DNA from: Timema cristinae | Taxonomy: Eukaryota > Arthropoda > Insecta > Phasmatodea > Timematidae | DNA: 64,000 bases | Assembly (NCBI GenBank): GCA_039000515.1 | Contig: JBCFYV010000100.1 | Span: 30,554,421-30,618,420, forward strand | Reading direction: 5' to 3' | Shown: one piece after another, positions 47,076 through 58,393 of the stretch | How the letters are laid out: the number at the start of each line of letters is the position of its first letter | Position numbering within the stretch: position 1 is the stretch's first letter | The notes under the pieces: generated by a model | What the model saw: the letters and a program-made list of their open reading frames with translations, nothing else | The model's database searches: none | What the model was told of the DNA's origin: nothing | Program-made: the position numbers and the translations under genes

Positions 47076-48457
47076 TGCCACCCATGACTCTAAAATCTGA
47101 AATCACTATTTAAGTATGTTGCAAAGATTCTGGCTTACTCTCTTACTCTGGAGATAGCATCTTCGTCATATTGGAAAAACGGCTACAATTGTAGAGGCTA
47201 TTTACTCGCAGTTATTTTAAATAACTAACCAAGACCATAATAATTAATGTTACGTAATGAGTGATTAAAAAAAATTGCATTGCAAAAGTTGTTATACTTC
47301 TGCTGTATTCGTTACATAGATATTGAAGCCTCAAACAAGCACAGTCATACGTGTAGAAATTCATATTTTTTTACACTTCATGGGCTAAAAATATTAATTC
47401 AGCACACAATTTAAAGGTAATATGTAAAATTTTAAAACATAGCGTATGAAACACATATTAAACTACTCTAATCTAATATAAATTTTGTGCGTGTCTATTT
47501 TTAACAAATTTTAAATAATTTGATTTTCTATCTAAAAAAACTTTAAGTGCTTTTTTTTAAAGTACCTAATGAATATTCCTTATCGAGTACACTTGAATGT
47601 TTAAGTGAATGCTCGAAAAAGAGGAATTTTCAAGTCGTGAAAGAAAGCCAACGAAAAGAGGAAGAAAATAAAAGATCCATAGAGATCCGAATCGTCTTTT
47701 CGTCGGAGAATAGAGGAATTTAATTACTTCACTCGTAAAGCAAACTTATCACTGGGTTTGTCTTCAAGAAGGTTTCTCAATGCAACAATGAAAACTAAAT
47801 TACGATAAATAATGGGATTTGAACACAAATGAGAAAATTACTAATGCTACTAGTCAATAAGTTATTTTTATAATCGATTAGGTGGTATTTCAAGAATTGA
47901 CTTTTTGTTTGTGTATTAATCCTTCATTTGAGTGACAGATTATTGCAAATAAAACCTAATTTAGTTCTTAACAATTTAATTTTGAAACAAAAATAAAATG
48001 TGTCTATTCCAGCCGGTAGTTGAATTTAAAATGTTAAGGCAAAAATTGATTAAACTTATAATTTGCTAATTCAAATCCATAAGTAAATATTTCCACCTTA
48101 TCTTATAAATCCATTTTATAATTAACTTATTAATTGTAACCTCAGATTATTGTTATTATCTTTGAGGCGATCGGCTTCAGACAGTGTTCAACTATTTTCA
48201 AAGCGATTGGGCTCAAATCTCGGTGGAGTATTAAGTTTTTCTTCACGTTATAAAGAAGCGGGCGGTATATAGTTATGTCAAAGTCCAAAAATAAAATAAT
48301 CAAAACATTACTGTAGACTATTTATTAACTATTATTATGGTGCAGTTTGGAAAGATGTCACACCAAATCAAAATAATCAAAATTTCATAATACATTTCGT
48401 AAGATTAGAGAAGTGGAACAAGAATGAGAATTTTAAATACAAATACAATATATTTAA
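47076..48457. other. Intergenic, nothing recognised
   Basis: AT-rich. A weak tRNA-like phrase ('gattgggctcaaatctcggt') lies near 48205. No gene. Confidence 0.5.
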
Positions 48458-48660
48458 GGGCCTAGATTTCATAGTCAAATTTAGTACGCCTCAAGTGCGG
48501 CGCTACACTAAGTACATGACGACACCTACCTAAACCAGAATGGAATGGGCCAGTTTCCTAGCGAGAACGGCCCATTCCATTCTGGTTTAGGTAGGTGTCG
48601 TCATGTACTTAGTGTAGCGCCGCACTTGAGGCTTACTAAATTTGACTATGAAACTGGCCC
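48458..48660. mobile_element. Near-perfect hairpin MITE with GGGCC ends
   Basis: Two arms of about 93 bp separated by about 17 bp ('agtttcctagcgagaac'). The left arm starts GGGCCTAGATTTCATAGTCA; the complement of the right arm starts GGGCCAGTTTCATAGTCAAA. The arms then agree almost base for base through 'aagtgcggcgctacactaag', 'cctacctaaaccagaatgga' and 'atgggcc'. The terminal motif is shared with 58394. Such arm identity implies a young element or active homogenisation. The flanks (TTTAA left, TTAGA right) do not settle the target duplication. Confidence 0.9.
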
Positions 48661-48689
48661 TTAGATTCAAAGCTGTTATGAAAAAACAC

Positions 48690-49030
48690 ACAACTTTTTG
48701 GTCAGTATTTTTCTAGTTTTTTAAACACAAAAAACATATTCGGCCAAAATAAATTAAATACTTCTCCAGTTGATATATTTAGTTCGATTTTTTACGCAAA
48801 GTAATATAAAAAATGTATTAATATCTGTTAGGAGCATTTTAGAATTTGATGATAGACTTAAAAAAAAGACCGAGTCAAATTCCACGTTAATTATGATAAA
48901 TAATCAAGAACTGTTGAGATTAGGCCTACTAGGTTTATATAATTATTAAAATAAATGTACGGAAGGGATATTTTGTTTATTTTGGACAAAACATTTTTTG
49001 ATATAATAAATAATCATAATGACCTTAGTT
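48690..49030. mobile_element. Hairpin element family, worn copy
   Basis: 'ttcggccaaaataaattaaa', 'tatctgttaggagcatttta', 'gaatttgatga' on the left; 'aatcaagaactgttgagatt', 'ttttgtttattttggacaaa' on the right. These match the family's arms at lower identity. Confidence 0.6.
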
Positions 49031-50697
49031 TGTGATTCTTTTCATCCAACTCCAGCTCACGAAACATAAGTTGACTTTACGTGTACTGTACATTAAAAAC
49101 CATCTATAATGAATAAAAAAAAAGTTATCAAGTCCTTTCATGAAAGTGTGGTGTTTTATTTTGTTTTTTTGACGAAATATAAATTTGAAATGAATCGTTT
49201 CATTTTCACGTATTTGTAAGAAAATGTCTCTTTAAAAGCGTTTGAATAACTGTCGAGATAGAAGGAGCGAACATTTGAGAAGGGTGTGGATCAGCATGTA
49301 TTGAGTGGAACTAATGGAAGTGTGTGGGGAAGGGTGAACTAGCATAAGGGGGGAGGGAGAGGGGGAATGTGGTAAAGAGGGGGGAAGCTGCTGCAAACGA
49401 TAGGAGTGAGACTTGCTTTGATAGGCACAAATAAACAGAAAGTTTTGAAATGGATAAAGTGTCTTTTTATGTATAGAAACATGCCAAAAATACCAATAGA
49501 AAATTCCTGCAGGAGATTTTATTGTTTATTTTAAACATAACTTTTTACTTGATCGCGATATCTAGGAGGGAGAAAGTATTGTGATCGTCAACAAAATTAA
49601 TATTGAGCTCTTGATTTTGATAAATGTCGACGTTTCATGACCCCCTGAAACCCAAAATGTGGTTTTGACGATGGTGTTTTTTTCTGTCTGTCTGTATTTC
49701 TTGGTCTAAAGCCAAAACCATTTTACCAATTGGACTAAAACTTGATATTAAGGATTTTCAAAAGGTTGTACCGGGGAATTTTTGGAATTAGATATTTAAC
49801 ATTAATGTTAAATATAATTTACTGAAGTGAAAAAAAGAGGAAACATCGATTTTCTCTACATAAGCTATAAAGATTTAGATAATCGCTATTTAGAATTACA
49901 AACACAATGGCCACTTTCATTTTCCCGTGAAAATGTATTTGAGGATACAGATGACAGTACTCAAACGTTGATCATATCTCCGCAATTATTTGAGAAACTA
50001 AATAACTTATCATTGTAAAGTTTTAGTACTATCAAAGGAAAAAAATTTTTATATCAAATACATATTTATAAAACCAATGGATTCTGATATATTGAAAATA
50101 TATTTTTTAAATTGAGTTATTGGAAATATATTACTATCCTCTTTGGTGGACAGAGATGTTCCTTTAATATCAATGTTTCTGTAACAGTGTATACTATTTC
50201 ATTTATTCTCTTTGGTGGAGTATTTATGCAACAATTAATATTATTTCGTTTCACAAATCTTAAAAGTCTTAAGTGAATATCTCTCTCTATATTGAGAAAA
50301 AATAACAAGAAATTCTACGCGGTGGATCATACAATTTATTTTCTTTGGTGCAATACGTCTTACTACCCGTCTGAGCTATGCACGTTATTAACGGTAAGGG
50401 TGTGACTGTGTTGCTGAGAAGGATGTATGATGACTTATAGGACATTTGTCCTAAACTTAAACTGCACTTTAAACAAGTTATTATTTACTTATAGGTTCCC
50501 AAGATGAAAAATAAGGTTTCTAAGCATCTTGAAAACCGGGAGAGTCCGGAAAACACCGGTAACTTTTTGTTTTTGAAAAAAAAAACGGATAATTTTTCAA
50601 TATTTAAAAAATAATTATTTGTTAATTTGGCCCATTTAATTGAGAGATTAAATAATAATTCTTTGAATATACGAAAAGTAAACAGATTTATATATAT
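49031..50697. other. Intergenic, nothing firm
   Basis: A purine-rich stretch ('gggggagggagagggggaat') lies near 49349. A phrase 'tctgtctgtctgtatttctt' with 'ccaattggactaaaacttga' near 49684-49755 looks like the interior of a dispersed repeat. The 63-codon + frame at 49827-50018 is the least compositionally biased frame here, but has no motif and no splice support. A worn SINE tail phrase lies near 50350-50385. Confidence 0.4.
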
Positions 50698-50944
50698 TAG
50701 CACCTCATCTTATTAACCATTTTATTTATAAATTATGTAGGTCTACTTGTTAAGCTAATGTTTTAGGGTGGAGGAAAGTTAAATTTAGAGGAAGTAATCC
50801 CCCATATTTGTGGAAAGAGTAGGAAACCATTTAGGAAAAACCACCCTCAGTACACTCGACCGGGGTCGAAACTTGATCTCCCAGTCAGCGGCAGTTCAGT
50901 CAATTGCGAGAATAGCGCCTTAGACCATGTTGCCACCGAAGCGG
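50698..50944 (-). mobile_element. SINE family A copy
   Basis: Worn tail 'agcacctcatcttattaacc', body, head complement 'gcgagaatagcgccttagac', 'catgttgccaccgaagcgg'. Confidence 0.8.
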
Positions 50945-51161
50945 ATACAGTAATAATTAAGCAAACTGATTCAAACATGTCTTATTACGCTTAAACAAGG
51001 GCTGTGAAGCTACAGAGAGTGTATTTTCCTATTAATACATCACGTTTTAAACATTGGTTACGGGGTTTACACTAGTCAGTTTTATGAAAAATGAAATTTG
51101 ATTACTCTTTTCTTTATTCTAAGCTAGCTGGAAAAATGGGATTCTTTTTTCTGGAAAGGCT

Positions 51162-51162
<1 letters not shown>

Positions 51163-51199
<37 letters not shown>

Positions 51200-51463
51200 A
51201 CCGCGTCTTACTACCCATTCGGGTTATACGCACTTACGCTAATGTGTAATGGTAGGGTGATTGTGAGATGAAATGAAGGACCTACAGTTTAACGTGGAAT
51301 CTGAACCACGGTGGAGGCCTGGCATTCCCCACATTCACAAGATGTCTTATCAGAGGTGAAGGAAGGGTTTGGTAATCAGATAAATCTGTGCCGGGACCGA
51401 GGATTGAACCCCGGCCGCCAGCTTAGAAGTCTGACACCTTACCCCTAGACCACCAGGTCACCC
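51163..51463 (-). mobile_element. SINE family B, full length
   Basis: A long (ATT)n at 51164-51196, then the full element. Flanking 'tggaaaggctgta' at both ends is a perfect 13-bp target duplication. Confidence 0.95.
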
Positions 51464-51584
51464 ATTGGAAAGGCTGTAAAACTCTGGGAGTTTGGTAATA
51501 AGAAAGTAGTGCCAACCCTGTAGTTGTATGATTTCTCAAGGCATGTTATTTATTATTAAACTTTACATACATTACTGTTTACAT

Positions 51585-51840
51585 CCTATGGCCTGGGTCA
51601 GTTTTTTATTCAAGCCATATATTTTCCACTTCTGGCCTGTTAGCCCTGTCGTAGCTTCATATAACTTATAATCCAACTTAAGACAAGGAAAAGCACAACA
51701 TCCAGTCCCCACCCGTTAATTTACCAATGTGTAAGGGTAAACCCACTTTTCACCAATTATACATTTTTAGGCCGTGCCGGGAATCGAACCCGGGACCCTT
51801 AGCTCAGTTGACACGCTATCGACTGAGCTAAGGTGCCGGA
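51585..51840 (-). mobile_element. SINE family C, best copy
   Basis: Head complement 'gaatcgaacccgggaccctt', 'agctcagtt', 'cgactgagctaaggtgccgg' is close to a real tRNA. The body 'aggccgtgccgggaatcgaa', 'acatccagtccccacccgtt' and the far end 'cctgggtcagttttttattc' match 32590-32858. Confidence 0.85.
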
Positions 51841-51879
51841 TTTCTAATTAAAATAATTAATCAAAGTAAAACTAGCACA

Positions 51880-52090
51880 CGTGACCCGAATAAGTGGGTA
51901 CGAGGACTAAAGGTTAGGCCCATCTAGTCTAGTTTGCTGGTGACGGAGAGGTTTTGGGTTCTAATCCCCAGCAGTATGTTTTAAGGGGGATATTACCAAA
52001 ATGGTATTCCACACTATATTTCATTTAAGTTCTACCTTATTAATCTCCAACCCACTATTGTATTTAAGGGCTAAGGCACTACATAAGGTT
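51880..52090 (+). mobile_element. SINE family A, worn copy
   Basis: 'cccatctagtctagtttgct', 'ggtgacggagaggttttggg', 'ttctaatccccagcagt', 'tattccacactat'. The tail is eroded. Confidence 0.55.
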
Positions 52091-52707
52091 TCCAAGACTT
52101 ATGGTCAGCTTCCCTAAACACTCACCCAAAGGAAGTAGTTATTTTTTTTTTATGGCATAATATTTGGAGGAAACGTTCCAGTAAAAATTGTTTTCATACG
52201 TAAAAGAATACATATTTTTTGAACGGCTTATAAAAAAAGTTTGTCTCTAGCTGTTCCACGAGTCGAAGGTCACTGGAAATGATAGTGTTACACGACATAT
52301 AGCAGATATTCTCCCCACCCCAACGTGGTTTCATAAAAACAGTGGCATGGTTTATGCTAACACTTCATAAAAGTCTCGTCTCCCTCTCCTCTCCCTTTCT
52401 CCTAACCACCCTCAACGTTTTTATTTCAATTTCTTCTCGTTTCTCTTGGAAAGCGAGACTATATGATACGAGGGGGGTTGGGGGGTGAACTATAAAATGT
52501 TTGTCGTTGACAAGTTGCAGAGCTTTGCACTCTAGTGCAAATAAACGTTGAAAATTACTCTCTAACCTTGTCTAGTACCTTGAAGAATTTATCTAGAATA
52601 TACGACCTAATTTACTTAATATATTTCAATTAATATAAACATACAGGTTGTAAATAATTGTAATCACTTCCCGTATGGAAGAGACAACAATTCAATTAAT
52701 TTAACTA
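52091..52707. other. Intergenic, nothing recognised
   Basis: Mixed sequence, a pyrimidine tract near 52379-52405, no gene. Confidence 0.45.
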
Positions 52708-52957
52708 TCCACCTCGGTGGCGTAGTTGGTTAACGCGTTAGTTTCGTGTTGAGATAGATTGCCTAGGACGGGGAGATCGAGATTCGAATATAGGTCGGGT
52801 GAAATGGAGTGGTGGTTTTCCTAAATGTTTTTCTCCTCTCTCTCCACGAAAATGAGAGTTAACTTCCTCTAAATTCAACCTTCCCAATTCTTAATCCATT
52901 AGCGTAATTAGTACTTGAGCGTATAATCCGAACGGGTAGTATGACTTGGTGCTAAAT
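52708..52957 (+). mobile_element. SINE family A, near-complete
   Basis: Head 'ccacctcggtggcgtagttg', 'gttaacgcgtt'; box B 'gagattcgaatataggtcgg'; tail 'gcgtataatccgaacgggta'. Confidence 0.9.
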
Positions 52958-53264
52958 AAAATTAATAAAACAAATTAATTATTGTTTAAGTAGCTAAGCT
53001 ATTATATTATTTTGTAATTACGGTTATATTATTATTATTATTGTTTAAAGGTCCATCGACACAGTGAGGTCATTAGGCCCTTGACATTTAAGATACAGTA
53101 AAATTTTTATCGAAAAAATACTCAATATGAGAAAGTTACCATTTTAAACACTCCATTGGAGTGCTCAAATGGGCTATTAGAATGTTTTTAAGTGATACAC
53201 CTGCTAACATTACGCTTATAGCTGCATTTAAATATAATATTCTTTCACTTGAAAAAATGACACT

Positions 53265-53520
53265 TGGTCATGGAACTCGAACCCAGGACTTTTGGCTTAG
53301 TACGCCAATGCTATAACCAGTGAGCTAGCCAGGAATCGTCTCATTCTCAGGGCCATTCTACTCTCATATTTTAAGGCAGTCTCTGTGATGGACGTGCGGA
53401 AATTGTCAATTTAAAGAATAATTTAAATTAGTTGAAAAATGACAATGGCAATCGAACCCGGGACCTTTGGCTTAGCGAACCAATGCTATAACTACTGATC
53501 TTACCCGGTTTCGTCCCACG
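53265..53520 (-). repeat. Two tRNA-like modules about 175 bp apart
   Basis: Module 1 (about 53275-53333) reads 'ggaactcgaacccaggactt', 'ttggcttagtacgccaatgc', 'tataaccagtgagctagcc'. Module 2 (about 53450-53510) reads 'gcaatcgaacccgggacctt', 'tggcttagcgaaccaatgct', 'ataactactgatcttacccg'. Both are complements of a box A/box B tRNA-like head. Their spacing and shared 'aaaaatgaca' lead-in suggest a duplicated or dimeric SINE. Neither folds well enough to call a tRNA gene. Confidence 0.55.
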
Positions 53521-54114
53521 ATGTGAGTAAAGCCCCTTTATACAGTCTCCATGTCCGTAATCTGTGGTCCTTGACCCTTAGAAATTATATTTGCGTCCAC
53601 AACGTCCGTATCCGTGATCGTGCCAACCAATCAGATAGAGACTTCATCCAATAAAATAACTCTTTGCAAGAAAATCGTCAATAACAAGGATCAACTGCCA
53701 AACAGTCAGCTGATCATTAAAATAATCTTAAACAACTTTTTGAGAAAACGTTCAGGATATAATTGAAATGTAGGCTAATTATAATCCCAATTATTATATT
53801 TATAACATATTTTGAATTATCAAACCTATAATAATTACTATCAACGAATAATTTCGCTGCCATTTGTTATTTTATTTCGATGCGCTCGCACATAGGCTAT
53901 TTTTACTTAACTGTCACTGGTAGTCCACGTAAACTAAATTAGAGTTGACCATCTTCTACGTAGTACGGACCTGTATAAGGATACGGCTCAGGACTCTGTG
54001 GCCAGAGCAATCTGATTCTGTGGCATCGATTTCTTACTGACCACAGACTACGAACTACGAATGTACGGTTACGGAGTCATAAGATAGGGGAATTATGAGT
54101 GACGAATTAAGTTC

Positions 54115-54590
54115 TAAGGGCACGGCCAGACTGAGCGAGCGAGCGCGCGAGTGACTAAAAAATATTATTATTATTAGCACCGCGTCTTACTACCCGTTCG
54201 GGTTATACGCACTTACGCTAATGTGTAATGGTAGGGTGATTGTGAGATGAAATGAAGGACCTACAGTTTAACGTGGAATCCGAACCACGGTGGAGACCTG
54301 GCATTCCTCACATTCACAAGATGTCTTGTCAGAGGTGAAGGAAGGGTTTGGTAATCAGATAAATCTTTGCCGGGACCGAGGATTGAACCCCGGCCGCCAG
54401 CATAGAAGTCTGACACCTTACCCCTAGACCACCAGGTCACCTATACTAAAAAATAGAACACATTGGTTGTAATGCGAGGTGGCCAGACTGGAGCGATCGC
54501 GCGCGCTTGAAAGATAGAACTGGTTTCTTTTTTATTTCAAGCGTGCGCGCTCGAGCCGGTACAGTCTAGTTTGCAGGCGCTAGGCAATAT
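54115..54590. mobile_element. GC-alternating palindromic element split by a SINE
   Basis: Left part 'cggccagactgagcgagcga', 'gcgcgcgag'. After the SINE, 'gtggccagactggagcgatc', 'gcgcgcgcttgaaa', then the inverted copy 'tttcaagcgtgcgcgctcga', 'gccggtacagtctag'. CpG-rich alternating ends of this kind are unusual in this AT-rich window. The family is not known to me. Confidence 0.55.
54160..54442 (-). mobile_element. SINE family B, full length
   Basis: Inserted into the palindromic element. Flanking 'actaaaaaata' before the (ATT) tail and after the head is a perfect 11-bp target duplication. Confidence 0.95.
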
Positions 54591-54839
54591 TATTGTATGT
54601 TTGTTCATTGAGAGTTAGGAAAATGTTTCATCTTGACATTTTTATTACTGTCGATAGGTTTAGTACACTTGTTACTAACGGCAACAGCCCTCCTGAGTCG
54701 CGGATGGGTGTGGTATCTGATAGCTCGTGATATTATTGAGCATGCATATGTAGCTGACGATTACACACGTCCATCATAGACTCAGCCTTGAACTGTGATT
54801 GAAAGATGACCCCGAGTTCGGTACTAATACTGGGTAGCT

Positions 54840-55143
54840 CAATCGTAGAGAATTGGCTTGCTTAGCCAAAGGTCCCGATTTCGATATCCGTGTACACGTA
54901 TCATTTTTCAACTAATTTTCCGTTTGCTGCATGGTCTCGCACTAGACTTGACTGCCGATTACGGGGATATTGAGGTTAGAACCTAGGTCGGGTGTACTGA
55001 GGTGTACTCCAAAATGGTTTTCCACTTTCCTTCCATGCAAATGTAGATACACTTCTTACAAATTGAATCTTCCTCATCCCTAAAACCAGTGGCGTACCTA
55101 GTATATAAGTGTTTAACATGAATGGGTAGTAATATGTGGTTGG
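54840..55143 (+). mobile_element. tRNA-like patch followed by SINE family A
   Basis: 54838-54900 is tRNA-like ('gtagctcaatcgtagagaat', 'ggtcccgatttcgatatccg'). From about 54915 family A follows ('catggtctcgcactagactt', 'gactgccgattacggggata', tail 'atgaatgggtagtaatatgt'). Confidence 0.6.
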
Positions 55144-55537
55144 GCAAAAAACTTATTTAAATTATACCAACCGAGCGTACTGAGGTCCTGTTGTAAATTG
55201 ACAGTTTGGCATTTTGTCTGGCTGTTCGGATGTTTTTTATGCGTTAACATACATGATACAATTGATTAATTGCCTAATTATTGTTAAATATTCACTTAAC
55301 AACAAGTATATTTTATATTTTATCAATTATAAATATTTACCTAATAATACCTAAGGATTATTAATAAGAATAATTGATTTTAAAGTAGTATAATAGATAT
55401 CTGAGCCACAGAAAATAAATATGTTTTGGTTTCAAACGTATATAATTTAATTTATATAAATCGTGCAATAGAAGATGCTTCACAAATTTTGCTGTTCATT
55501 AAAAAATATTACACTTTTATATTATTAAGTTATTTTA
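55144..55537. other. Intergenic, nothing recognised
   Basis: AT-rich, no gene. Confidence 0.5.
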
Positions 55538-55773
55538 TCACTGCTTCTTACTACCTGTTCAGACTAATTACTCTAATGGGACAGGGATGAAGAAGGAAGC
55601 AGTTTAGAGTTAATCTACCCGCATTTGCATATAAAGATATTGGAAACCATTTAGGAAAAAAGAACCCTCAGCAAACCCAATCGAGACTCGAATACTGATC
55701 TCCCCTTTATCATCAGGCCAGTCTAACACGAGAGTGACGCCTTAGAGTTAGACCATTTGGCCACTGAAGCGAG
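55538..55773 (-). mobile_element. SINE family A copy
   Basis: Tail complement 'tcactgcttcttactacctg', body 'cccgcatttgcatataaaga', head complement 'gagagtgacgccttagagtt' with a small duplication 'agagttaga'. Confidence 0.8.
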
Positions 55774-56429
55774 TTTTATAAATGCATTTGATAAAATACA
55801 TTTTATTTAACTGTCGGTTCATCAGATATATTTTATAAAATAAAAACCTTTTACAAATATTTTATAAAAATAAAATTTACAATATGTAACATGTGTTGGG
55901 AATTTATAAAATAAATTGTGTCACTTTAAAACATGAGAAGTTTTAAAACATTTAATTGTAAAACATACACTGAATTGAATTTTTTCTTATATGACATAAG
56001 CTCCACACTTGTATAGTTACTTTCTAAAGTTTGTGTTTTTACTTTTACTTACTTAATGGAGCAACTTTGTTGAGCAACTTTTTAAAAGTTTCTCGAGCCA
56101 TTAGTTTTTTTATATGGCTCAAGATAGTAAGTAGTCGGCAGCCTATTCAAACTGGGCTACATTTATTGAACAACTTTTGAAGGAAATATAATTATATATT
56201 TTTCATAAAAGACGACCTCTGATCTCCTTTCATATATTTTTATTAAAGACACTCTTTTTTTCTTTTATTAAATACATAATTTTATTTTATAACCTAAGTA
56301 TGACAGTCTAATAACGTCCCAAGATACCAAATTGTGACCACAACCTCTGGGACAATATCTCGCATGATATACCATGTCGTATGTACGAGTCTTGACTTAC
56401 AATTCTTAACACGTCTGGAAATGAATTTG
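55774..56429. other. Intergenic, AT-rich
   Basis: No gene supported. Part of a 120-codon minus-strand frame (56308-56670) falls here; see rejected items. Confidence 0.5.
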
Positions 56430-56765
56430 GAGGGAAGGGTCTTGGGGATGGAAAATTGAAGGGGGGTATTTGTGGCAGCTGAGGTCGACGATTTTTTCTT
56501 GAGTAATAAAAAAATCCGTGGGACAGTTTTTCTCGGAGGGGAATTAAATCTGTCAGTCCCATGTCGATTGTGGTATCTAAAAGATCCCTGAAAGTTATGT
56601 GTAAATACCTTTCCGGCAAACTTGGTAGACCCTTTCTCGATCGCTCGTAGAAACTCATTGTGGAAAACAACGGGGACCTTATGAACTTCCCTAATACGTA
56701 GGATCCCTACCAGATGGTTCAGGCAGCACTAACCAGCCAAAGTTCTGTGTCCATTCCCAGCTCCG
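56430..56765 (-). mobile_element. Repeat family E, copy 2
   Basis: Ordered blocks shared with the complement of 21271-21620, including 'cagtcccatgtcgattg' and 'ccagatggttcaggcagcac'. The ends are not defined. Confidence 0.7.
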
Positions 56766-56849
56766 TATGGATAGAGCTCACATCAAAAGAAGATGATGAT
56801 TTGAAGTTGACTTACCTCTAAAACAGGCACAAGTCATATTAAAAAAAAT

Positions 56850-56935
56850 TGTACCGAGACTCAAACCTGAGGCCCGTAGCACTTTAGATAGACACGCTAC
56901 CAACTGAGCTAATAAGCCGGGATAGTATGGGGTCA
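56850..56935 (-). repeat. tRNA-like SINE head, worn
   Basis: 'gagactcaaacctgaggccc', 'gacacgctaccaactgagct', 'aataagccgg': the complement of a family C-type head, without its body. Confidence 0.5.
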
Positions 56936-57710
56936 TGTGGTTGGGTTTTTACTTGAACTAAGTTAAAGCCAGTAGCTAATATCTGGTTTATAGATTTTTG
57001 AACGCGTAGGAAAATAAGTGAATGATAATTATTACAGTTCAATTTTCAAAGAAACAAATCTTTTATAAAATACTAACATATATTTTTACGGTCAACATTG
57101 ATAATATGTGTAACCCTAGATACTAAATAGCCCCAAATTTAAAACAATAAGGAAGTGGGCTTTAAATTAACATTATTGATAAGATAAACATTAGAATAAT
57201 TAAATAAATACAAATTAACAAAATCAGAGATTGTAGTGGAAAGGGACGGAGCTAGAGAGAATAAACCTCAATTTAAACGACCATGATTATTGAAGCATTA
57301 TATACATTATCTACAATATAATAGTCAAGTTCAAATCCAATAGTTTAATTGTTACAGATAAAGTTATAAAAAAATCTTCACATCATATTCATAAACATAA
57401 GTAATAGAGTAGAAGTGAGCATAACTAATCTCCATTGACATAATCCTTATAAATTATTACCTAATTTTCCACGCCTGGTACGGTGGTATCACATTTACAT
57501 AAGACATGTCAATCCACGCCCAATATAGAGGCATTTAATTGAAAGAAGAGATTTAATTCTCATACTCAATATGGCGACGTTAAAAATATAAAATATATAA
57601 ATTCCATGTCCAATATGACGGCATTTAATTTGAACTAACGCCACCTACTTGCCTTAAGACAAAGTAAACAGTATCAAACATTTATTTAAAGTGACCTTAG
57701 AAATATGACT
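56936..57710. other. Intergenic with 'aatatggcgacgtt' words
   Basis: 'caatatggcgacgttaaaaa', 'caatatgacggcatttaatt' and 'caatatagaggcatttaatt' echo the words at 36480-36690. No gene. Confidence 0.4.
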
Positions 57711-58090
57711 TCATTATTATTATTTCAGTTCTGGCTTGTTATAGATCTTACGACTGTTGGCCAGCACTATAATAAAGGAAATTGAAATAATAATAATTAT
57801 TATTATTATTAGAACTGCGTCTTACTAACCGTTCGGGTTGTACACACTTACCCTAATGTGTAACGGTAGGGTGATTGTGAGGTGAAATGAAGGACCTACA
57901 GTTTAACGTGGGATCCGAACCACAGTGGAGTCCTGGTATTCCTCACATTCACAAGTTGTGATTAATACACTTCTTGTCAGAGGTGAAGGAAGGGTTTGGT
58001 AATCAGATAAATCTTTGCCAGGACCGAGGATTGAACCCCGGACCCCCAGCACAAAAGTCTGACACCTTACCGCTAGAACACCAGGTCACC
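57711..58090 (-). mobile_element. SINE family B with extra 3' segment
   Basis: A full family B element (57811-58090) is preceded by about 95 bp of other sequence bounded by ATT runs ('cagttctggcttgttataga', 'cgactgttggccagcactat'). The flanking repeat 'aaatatgactt' (57701-57711 and 58093-58103) encloses SINE plus extra segment. Confidence 0.75.
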
Positions 58091-58393
58091 ATAAATATGA
58101 CTTTAAATATAATATAATTGATTTCAATAAATAATTACTATTTATTATTTAATATGGAAGGATAATTTTGAAAAGTTTATCAAAGAATAGTTAGAAACCA
58201 GAAGAAAATTTTTAATAATAAGATTTCTTGCTTGCATAATGTCAAAGCTCAGCTTACAAAACACTCGATGGTGGTATTATGAGTACCCTAAAAAAAAAAG
58301 AGAGAGAGTGATAGCTCTTTGAAGCCTGAGCTGCCGAGTATGAGAGCCGACTCTACTGCTGATCCTCTTCACATATGCAACCAAGCTAAACTA

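Noticed and set aside
49827..50018. 63-codon + strand frame, compositionally the least biased in its region
   Set aside because: No recognised motif, splice site or second copy. The length is within chance for this amount of sequence.
51780..51840. tRNA-like sequence close to a functional tRNA (also at 14375, 32790 and 56850)
   Set aside because: Each is the head of a longer dispersed element with a conserved non-tRNA body, or a worn remnant of one. No clean acceptor stem was found.
56308..56670. 120-codon minus-strand frame with fairly balanced composition and an AATAAA shortly after it
   Set aside because: Its first codon is TTG; the first ATG is at 56658. Most of it overlaps repeat family E, and the homologous copy at 21271-21620 does not keep the frame. 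No known motif.
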